Shown piece after piece: positions 58,428 to 64,000 of a DNA stretch of 64,000 bases. The notes below the pieces were generated by a model. It saw only the letters and a list, made by a program, of their open reading frames with translations. It had not been told where the DNA came from and did no database searches. The stretch is from JAGLON01 sp041394985 (lineage in GTDB: Bacteria; Zixibacteria; MSB-5A5; GN15; JAAZOE01), in the NCBI GenBank assembly GCA_041394985.1, contig JAWLBI010000001.1:3410001-3474000 (forward strand), written 5' to 3'. How positions within the stretch are numbered: position 1 is the first letter of the stretch; every line of letters starts with the position of its first letter. A program made the translations under genes and the position numbers.

Positions 58428-58461
58428 AAAAAAGCAGGTCGCATCCGCGACCTGCTTTTTT
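58428..58461. terminator. Bidirectional terminator
   Basis: Perfect 15-bp arms AAAAAAGCAGGTCGC (58428-58442) and GCGACCTGCTTTTTT (58447-58461) around ATCC; shared by the CHAT gene and the convergent subtilase. Confidence 0.93.
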
Positions 58462-58482
58462 ATTTCATTTCTTAAACGACGG

Positions 58483-61400
58483 TTATTTCAACAAAACCAT
58501 TTTCTTGGTTTCGGTGAACTGACCGGCCTGGATGCGATAGAAATACACACCACTGGCCTGAGCCGCGCCGTCCCAGGTTACCTTATATTCGCCCGGCTCA
58601 TAGAAGCCTTCGGCGACCGTAGCAACTCGTTGACCGAGGATGTTGAACACATCGATCGATACATCGGTAGCCGCCGGAACGCTGAATTTAATCGTTGTCA
58701 CCGGGTTAAACGGGTTCGGATAGTTCTGATTGAGAGCGAACTTATCCGGGATGCCGGGATTGGACGCCAGCGCATTCAAAGAACTCGTACCGCCCTGACC
58801 GCGCCATTCGATGTTGTCGATATAGACATCATCGGCATTACCGGAGGCATCGCACATGAAGCGAAGTCTGGCATTGGTCGGGAAATTGTACGAGCCGCTG
58901 GATATCGTCACCACGGCATGGTAGAACGTATTGTTGCTGAAATCCACGCCCTGAGCGAACGATGCGACCGTCTGCCAGGTTGAGCCGTTATAGTACTGAA
59001 CCCAGAAATCCTCGCCCGATTCCATACTAATGGCTACGAAGTAGAAGTCGACTTCCATTTCCGAATACGCCGACACATTGTAGCCGACCGTGTGATAGAA
59101 CGAGGAAGCCGTTCCGCTGTTATCCTGGATATCGGCGGCATTGTTGCCTTCCCAGGCATACGTACCGTAAATATACAGGGCGCAATCGCCACCACCATCG
59201 GTGTAATTACCGAAGCCGCTCTCGAAGTCGTCATAGGTAATCGTCATCCAGCCGGTGGCTTCACTGACCGTGATATATCCGGTCTTGGTCTCCAGGTCGC
59301 TGCCGAAGGCATTGGTCGCCGTCAGGGTAACGGTATACGTACCGGCGGCGGTATAGGTATGCGACGGATTCTGAGCGGTCGAAGTACCGCCGTCTCCGAA
59401 AGTCCAGCTCCATGATGTCGGATTGTACAGCGACTGATCGGTAAAGGTCACCGCCAGCGGCGCATATCCTGACGTCACGTTCGCAGTAAAGTCGGCAACC
59501 GGCGGAATATCGTAGGAGATGACACTGATATCATCGAACGCCATACCGTCGGTAGTGATGGCATAGTTGTCATACTGCTGGAATTTGACGACAAAAGTGC
59601 TGGTCAGGCTAAGACCGTTGGCCGCGGCGAGCGCATCGATATCGAGCACGATCTGCTGATAGGTCGTCGATCCGCCGGTCAGATTATACACCTTCGTGAA
59701 GGTGCTGCCGCCGTTGCTGGAGAGGAAGACACCATCCTGCGTGTGATCTTCATCGGAAAATTCTTTCCAATAGAAGGATAACTCAACATCGCTCTTGCCC
59801 GCCAGGTTCAGCCGTAACCAGGCTTCATTCTGAGAATATGTTCCATTGGATATCACATCCATCGTCATATGATAACTACCGCGCGGCGTATTGGCGGTCG
59901 TAATCTGGATGCGGCCATTGGAATTGCTGCTCTGGGTAAACCAGTACGAATCGAACGAGCCTGTTTCGAAACCGGTCGAATACGGCAGCGTGGCATAATC
60001 GGTCGACGGTTCATCGACGGAAATATATGCCGTCTTTGTTTCGCCGTCACTACCGCAGCTGTTCGTCGCGGTCAGCGAAACGGTATAGGTACCGGCCGCC
60101 GTGTAGGTATGCGACGGATTCTGAGCGGTCGACGTGCCGCCGTCTCCGAAATTCCAACTCCATGAGGTCGGCGAATTGGTCGACAGATCGGTGAATGACA
60201 CCGCCATCGGATAGGTACCGGAAGTTGGCGTACCTGAGAAATCCGCAACCGGAGCATAACACGGAGGCGTCGTGACCGTGATATAACCGGTCTTCACTTC
60301 GTCATCCGAGCCGCAGGCGTTCGTCGCCGTCAGGGTGACGGTATACGTACCGGCCGCAGTATAAGTATGCGACGGATTGGTTTGCGTCGATGTTCCGCCA
60401 TCGCCGAAATTCCAGCTATAGGACGTGGCGCCGGTGGATGAATTGGTGAATGCCACGGCCAGCGGATAATCACCACTCGTCGGCGTTCCGGAGAACGCGG
60501 CGGTCGGAGCGACACACGGGCTGACGGTGATATAGTTCGTCTTGGTTTCGCCATCTGAGCCACCCGGACCGGTAACGGTAAGGGTTACGCTGTAAGTACC
60601 GGCAGAGGTGTACTGATGCGACGGGCTCTGCGAGGTCGACGTGCCGCCGTCACCAAATGTCCAGCTCCAGCTCGTGATGCTGCCGGTCGACTGATCGGTG
60701 AACGACACGGTCAACGGGGCCGTACCGGAGGTCGGCGTCCCGGTGAAGGCCGCAACCGGCGGATCCGGCGTACCCGTATTTACGGCATTGTACGCATTCA
60801 CACGGCCGGCGCCCATCTTGCCAATATAGGTCGATGTCAGATAGGCATCAATATTATCGGCGGATGAGTACAACTGCGAGGCGACCTGTGAAGCAGTCCA
60901 GGTCGGATTGTGCGACCAGATCAAACCGGCCACACCGGCGGTCAACGGAGTCGCCATCGACGTGCCGCTCAACGCCGCCCAATAAATCGTACTGGCATCG
61001 GTGTGATCGTGATAGGTCGAATAGATATTGTTACCCGGGGCACAGATATCAACCCAGGTCCCATAGGTCGTAAAGCTGCAGGCTCCATCGTTTTCATCGG
61101 TAGCCGCCACGGAAACGAGGTCGCCTCGACCGTTCATGTAGTCGGCCGTTTGAGAGCCGTCATTACCGGCGGCGACAAATACCATACCGCCGTTAGCAAG
61201 GAAGTAGTCAATGGCTGCGCCGATACCGCCGGAGTTGGATGAACCCCAGCTGCAGGTCGCGATCTTGGCGCCATTATTGGCGGCATAATAGAACGCGGAG
61301 GCCGCAGCAGCCATATTGACGACACCATATTCGGTGCCACCGTAATTGTAGGAATAACCCATGCGCAGCGCCATGACCTTGACGCCGTTGCCGTATTCGG

Positions 61401-62292
61401 CCTGGGAACCGCTGCCCCAGCCGCCGGCGACGCCGGCCATGCCATAGCCGTCATTGGTAATCATGCCGATAATACCGGCGGTATGTGTTCCGTGACCGTT
61501 AAAGTCGCGGGGATCGTTATCCTGCGTGGTACAATCTTCACCGGTCCAGCAGCTCGAAACGCCGTCGATGAAGTCCCAGCCGATCCAGTCGTCCGTATAG
61601 CCGTTGCCGTCATCGTCAACACCGGATGTACCGTTTAACTCGGCCGTGTTAATCCACATGTTACCGCGCGAGGCGCCGGGATTGGAAACCGATGCATTGG
61701 CGCCGCCGAGGTCCGGATGATAATAGCGGGTTCCGGAATCGAGGTCGGCGATAATGATCGATGTACTGCCGGTTTCGAGATCCCAGGCAGCCGCGGCATC
61801 GACATCATGATCGTTGGTCTGTTCGAGATGCCACTGATAGGAATAATACCCGTCATTCGGCGTGGCATACATGGTATGCAAACCGATTTTCTCAACCGAC
61901 TCCACATTCAGATCGTTCTTGTAGGCCTCGACGACTTCGTCGATATCGGCATGAGGGTCGAACTCGACTATGAAATAGCGGGAGAGGTCGAATGTCTTAC
62001 CGTTTTTCACAACAGGTTTCGCGCCTACGAACTGTTTCTGCATTTTCGTCACTTCGTACTTATTGGCAAGTGCATCGAGTGATTCAATGCCGGTGCCGAC
62101 GAATCCTTCGGAAGTTGCCTGGAGTGTGACGTCAGTTTTGGTTTCTTTGAGCTGGACGACGATCTGATCGGGAACCCAGCCGACAAATGAGGGAATACTT
62201 GGGGGTGAATCGACATGTTTAATGTCGGGTGCGGCGAAGAGATAACCAGAGAAGAGAAGAATCATTGCCAGAAAAATAGCAAGATTTTTCAT
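58483..62292 (-). CDS. Secreted S8 subtilase with four PKD domains and T9SS tail
   Basis: The protein has 1269 residues with GGAGG before the ATG. Signal MKNLAIFLAMILLFSGYLFAA; propeptide about 35-125 (DQIVVQLKETKTDVTLQ). The S8 domain carries Asp in IIADLDSGTRYYH, His in FNGHGTHTAGIIG and Ser in LSGTSMATPLTAG. Three PKD domains follow in tandem (each ending WxFGDGGTSTxxxPSHxYTxAGTYxVxLT), then a MAM/jelly-roll-like domain (TGFETGSFDSYWFTQ), a fourth PKD, a second jelly-roll domain (FESGFGNYTDGGGDCALY), and a T9SS tail (NQNYPNPFNPVTTIKFSVP, SGVYFYRIQAGQFTETKKMVLLK). The PKDs share long near-identical stretches, so they amplified recently. Confidence 0.94.
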   Translation of the reverse strand: MKNLAIFLAMILLFSGYLFAAPDIKHVDSPPSIPSFVGWVPDQIVVQLKETKTDVTLQATSEGFVGTGIESLDALANKYEVTKMQKQFVGAKPVVKNGKTFDLSRYFIVEFDPHADIDEVVEAYKNDLNVESVEKIGLHTMYATPNDGYYSYQWHLEQTNDHDVDAAAAWDLETGSTSIIIADLDSGTRYYHPDLGGANASVSNPGASRGNMWINTAELNGTSGVDDDGNGYTDDWIGWDFIDGVSSCWTGEDCTTQDNDPRDFNGHGTHTAGIIGMITNDGYGMAGVAGGWGSGSQAEYGNGVKVMALRMGYSYNYGGTEYGVVNMAAAASAFYYAANNGAKIATCSWGSSNSGGIGAAIDYFLANGGMVFVAAGNDGSQTADYMNGRGDLVSVAATDENDGACSFTTYGTWVDICAPGNNIYSTYHDHTDASTIYWAALSGTSMATPLTAGVAGLIWSHNPTWTASQVASQLYSSADNIDAYLTSTYIGKMGAGRVNAYNAVNTGTPDPPVAAFTGTPTSGTAPLTVSFTDQSTGSITSWSWTFGDGGTSTSQSPSHQYTSAGTYSVTLTVTGPGGSDGETKTNYITVSPCVAPTAAFSGTPTSGDYPLAVAFTNSSTGATSYSWNFGDGGTSTQTNPSHTYTAAGTYTVTLTATNACGSDDEVKTGYITVTTPPCYAPVADFSGTPTSGTYPMAVSFTDLSTNSPTSWSWNFGDGGTSTAQNPSHTYTAAGTYTVSLTATNSCGSDGETKTAYISVDEPSTDYATLPYSTGFETGSFDSYWFTQSSNSNGRIQITTANTPRGSYHMTMDVISNGTYSQNEAWLRLNLAGKSDVELSFYWKEFSDEDHTQDGVFLSSNGGSTFTKVYNLTGGSTTYQQIVLDIDALAAANGLSLTSTFVVKFQQYDNYAITTDGMAFDDISVISYDIPPVADFTANVTSGYAPLAVTFTDQSLYNPTSWSWTFGDGGTSTAQNPSHTYTAAGTYTVTLTATNAFGSDLETKTGYITVSEATGWMTITYDDFESGFGNYTDGGGDCALYIYGTYAWEGNNAADIQDNSGTASSFYHTVGYNVSAYSEMEVDFYFVAISMESGEDFWVQYYNGSTWQTVASFAQGVDFSNNTFYHAVVTISSGSYNFPTNARLRFMCDASGNADDVYIDNIEWRGQGGTSSLNALASNPGIPDKFALNQNYPNPFNPVTTIKFSVPAATDVSIDVFNILGQRVATVAEGFYEPGEYKVTWDGAAQASGVYFYRIQAGQFTETKKMVLLK

Positions 62293-62804
62293 GAAATCCT
62301 CCGTTCATGAAGTTAGTTACTCTTTAGGACAACATTACTGAATTACACGATAATATACACTCCTCCTTTCATGACGCAGAGCCCCATATGCGATGTCAGC
62401 GTTACTGTTATGTATGTATATATATGATGGACGCAGTGCCTGAGGAGTATGATTGGCTCACACGCTTCAGACAGAAAAATAGCAAAAAGGCTTTCCAAAC
62501 ATCGGACTACTATATGTGATTATTTTGGTACCCTTTTCTGTGTACTGCGCTCTCTTTTATCGAAGATATTCCCTTGAAGCAAATATACGCATTGTTTGTA
62601 ACAACATGGAACAAAAAAATTGTAACAAAATACATAAATATTTTTATAGCATTGACATACGATTAATAGAACAATGACGGAGTGAGGAGTTCGGATGCGA
62701 AGCCGTTTCTTAACTTCTTAAAGGCTAACGACATAAATAATCGTAAGCCCCGGAAGTACCAATGTCGCGAAAGGACAATTTATATCGTTATAATCACATC
62801 ATTC
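62293..62804. other. AT-rich intergenic region
   Basis: 512 bases between two minus-strand genes. It holds the leader of the subtilase and the 3' side of the dockerin gene. The stretch 62560-62660 is notably AT-rich. No gene, repeat or convincing terminator was seen. Confidence 0.55.
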
Positions 62805-64000
62805 TCAACAACCGGCGCAGGGGTTCGGGCCACTTTTGAAGATGTAATTTATCAAATAGACGGCATCGCCGATATTTACACTGGTGTCGCAATTGACGTC
62901 CCCGGACTCAATCGGTTCCGGTGCCGGCCCTCCGCTAAAAACATATTGTATCAGGAATACGGCATCGCCGATGTTCACCGACCTGTCACCATTGGCGTCG
63001 CCGCATAGAAATGCGATCGCCAACATGAATCCGGCGGCATCCGACCAGTCGCCGTCCTCGAATCCGTCATTAGCGCGCACCTGCCAATAATAATCTTCTT
63101 CTTCGGGGAATGTCTGAGATGCCAGCCATTGAATCGTCTCGCCCGCCGTGCCGGTCAATCCACTCACCGCATCAATTTGCACAGTCAATAATTCATCTTC
63201 GAAAAGGCGGCATTCGAATTGCACCGGATCACCTTCACGGTCAAGCGGCGCTATAAATGACAGAAGCGGAGGGTTGTCGGTGATTTCGTCCATATCGCAC
63301 GGTGACATCTCCGTCACGGTCGGGACAGCATTTGTGTGAAATGAGGTCACTGTCCAACTGGACCACACCTGCCCATTCGAAACCCGGAGGCGCGCATAGT
63401 AATCCATACCGTCGGCAAATGCCGGGCCGGCATAGGTCATACTCGCGTCGCCGCTCGCAACCGGTCCGCTGTCCCAGATTTCTACACTTGACCAGTCCGC
63501 ATCAGTACCGATTTGTAACTGATATTGTGTTTGCGACACACTCTGTGGATCAGTATAAGTCCAGGAAAAATCCGGCGTATCATCAGTGACATGCAGAACA
63601 TCATCATTCGACAAGGCAAAGGACTGGGCTTCCGGAGCACTCACCGGCATTTGAAACGCCAGGAATTCCAAAATTCGCGGCAGTATCATTTCGCGATTGC
63701 ACCATCTCGTACTGCCGCTGGATACCGCCTCGAATCCGAACGGGAGAAACACGAGAGAATAATCTCCGGAATAACTGATACCGGCGCTTTGGCCGGTACC
63801 GAAGTAGGTCAGCTCCGGCAATCCGTCGCCGAGCGGCGTCACATGGTCGGGATACGTCTGATTGTTCGCCCCTCCCCCGCCGGTCGTGATGACGAGTGTG
63901 TCGGACGCCGAAAATAGTACTCCGGTCTCATCGCCGATTATGAGCGGAACCAGAGAGTTGTCGACATAGGAGCACTTCAGGTAATCATTCAGGAAATCCA
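62805..64000 (-). CDS. Secreted protein C-terminal part with dockerin, 5' truncated
   Basis: The frame is open to the window edge (DFLNDYLKCSYVDNSLVPLI... reads in), so the first 399 codons seen are the end of a larger gene; the first start-like codon at 63842 is internal. The N-terminal part seen (TYFGTGQSAGISYSGDYSLVFLPFGFEAVSSGSTR) resembles the C-terminal region of FCB peptidase-like ectodomains. Then comes a fibronectin-like segment (DYYARLRVSNGQVWSSW, DYYWQVRANDGFEDGDWSDAAGF) and a two-repeat dockerin (GDANGDRSVNIGDAVFLIQYVF, GDVNCDTSVNIGDAVYLINYIF) at the very end. It should be anchored through a cohesin. Confidence 0.88.
   Translation of the reverse strand, partial: DFLNDYLKCSYVDNSLVPLIIGDETGVLFSASDTLVITTGGGGANNQTYPDHVTPLGDGLPELTYFGTGQSAGISYSGDYSLVFLPFGFEAVSSGSTRWCNREMILPRILEFLAFQMPVSAPEAQSFALSNDDVLHVTDDTPDFSWTYTDPQSVSQTQYQLQIGTDADWSSVEIWDSGPVASGDASMTYAGPAFADGMDYYARLRVSNGQVWSSWTVTSFHTNAVPTVTEMSPCDMDEITDNPPLLSFIAPLDREGDPVQFECRLFEDELLTVQIDAVSGLTGTAGETIQWLASQTFPEEEDYYWQVRANDGFEDGDWSDAAGFMLAIAFLCGDANGDRSVNIGDAVFLIQYVFSGGPAPEPIESGDVNCDTSVNIGDAVYLINYIFKSGPNPCAGC

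Overview
This 64 kb window looks like chromosomal DNA of a Gram-negative bacterium of the FCB superphylum, most plausibly an uncultured candidate phylum such as Zixibacteria. The assignment is an inference from gene families, not from a marker gene. The signs are: three large secreted proteins ending in type IX secretion (T9SS) tails (NYPNPFNPxT...GIYFYxI...KKMxLLK), paired dockerin repeats of the form GDxNxDGxxxIGDAVYLINYIF on three more secreted proteins, many lipoproteins with clear lipoboxes, and intermediate GC content. No ribosomal RNA, CRISPR array, integrase or transposase gene was seen.

Layout. 1-7.7 kb: the end of a DUF4097-type repeat protein, then a minus-strand block (GDDxY-repeat secreted protein, HEAT-repeat protein, RNase H-like exonuclease, HDOD signalling protein) flanked by two clusters of intergenic repeats. 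7.7-13.3 kb: a translationally coupled five-gene surface-glycan operon (DUF2723 membrane protein, GT2, GT4, two methyltransferases). 13.3-16.1 kb: two tandem type IV pilins behind a near-consensus sigma-54 promoter, next to an NtrC-family activator that would fit it. 16.4-20.6 kb: GAF/fRMsr-like protein, a second DUF2723-TPR protein, small membrane and secreted proteins, DinB. 20.6-23.7 kb: an ArsR-controlled operon (permease, redox-active small thioredoxin, ArsF-like, ArsG-like) whose promoter is covered by a 10-bp-arm palindrome. 24-32 kb: a dockerin-bearing secreted protein, a large lipoprotein, and an active HtrA protease followed by an HtrA-like pseudoprotease. 32.3-37.7 kb: tRNA-Leu(CAG), small lipoproteins, a MarC/YhgN protein, a cohesin-T9SS protein behind a second sigma-54 promoter, a tandem kinase-pseudokinase, and tRNA-Glu(TTC). 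37.8-38.9 kb: an AT-rich foreign-looking gene with a HEPN-like RNxIHP motif, immediately after tRNA-Glu. 39-46 kb: a lipoprotein, a 14-repeat dockerin protein and a subtilase. 46.4-58.4 kb: two separate ECF sigma factor / middle protein / TPR-CHAT protease operons with redox-peptide genes, twin mini-lipoproteins, a TetR regulator and a fasciclin protein between them. 58.5-64 kb: a PKD-rich subtilase and the C-terminal part of another dockerin protein.

How the parts fit together. Much of the window builds or guards the cell surface: T9SS cargo, a cohesin-dockerin pairing that could hold dockerin proteins on a surface scaffold, pili, glycans and periplasmic proteases. The most unusual system is the pair of sigma/middle-protein/CHAT operons. 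In one of them the middle protein is a recognisable membrane ZAS anti-sigma factor and the CHAT protein has a signal peptide, which suggests a proteolytic signalling route (CHAT cleaves the anti-sigma, the sigma factor is released) built without CRISPR but reminiscent of the Csx29/Csx30/RpoE arrangement of type III-E loci.

Limits: everything was read by eye. Starts were moved from the longest frame where a Shine-Dalgarno sequence and signal peptide supported it. Promoter, operator and terminator calls are pattern matches only.
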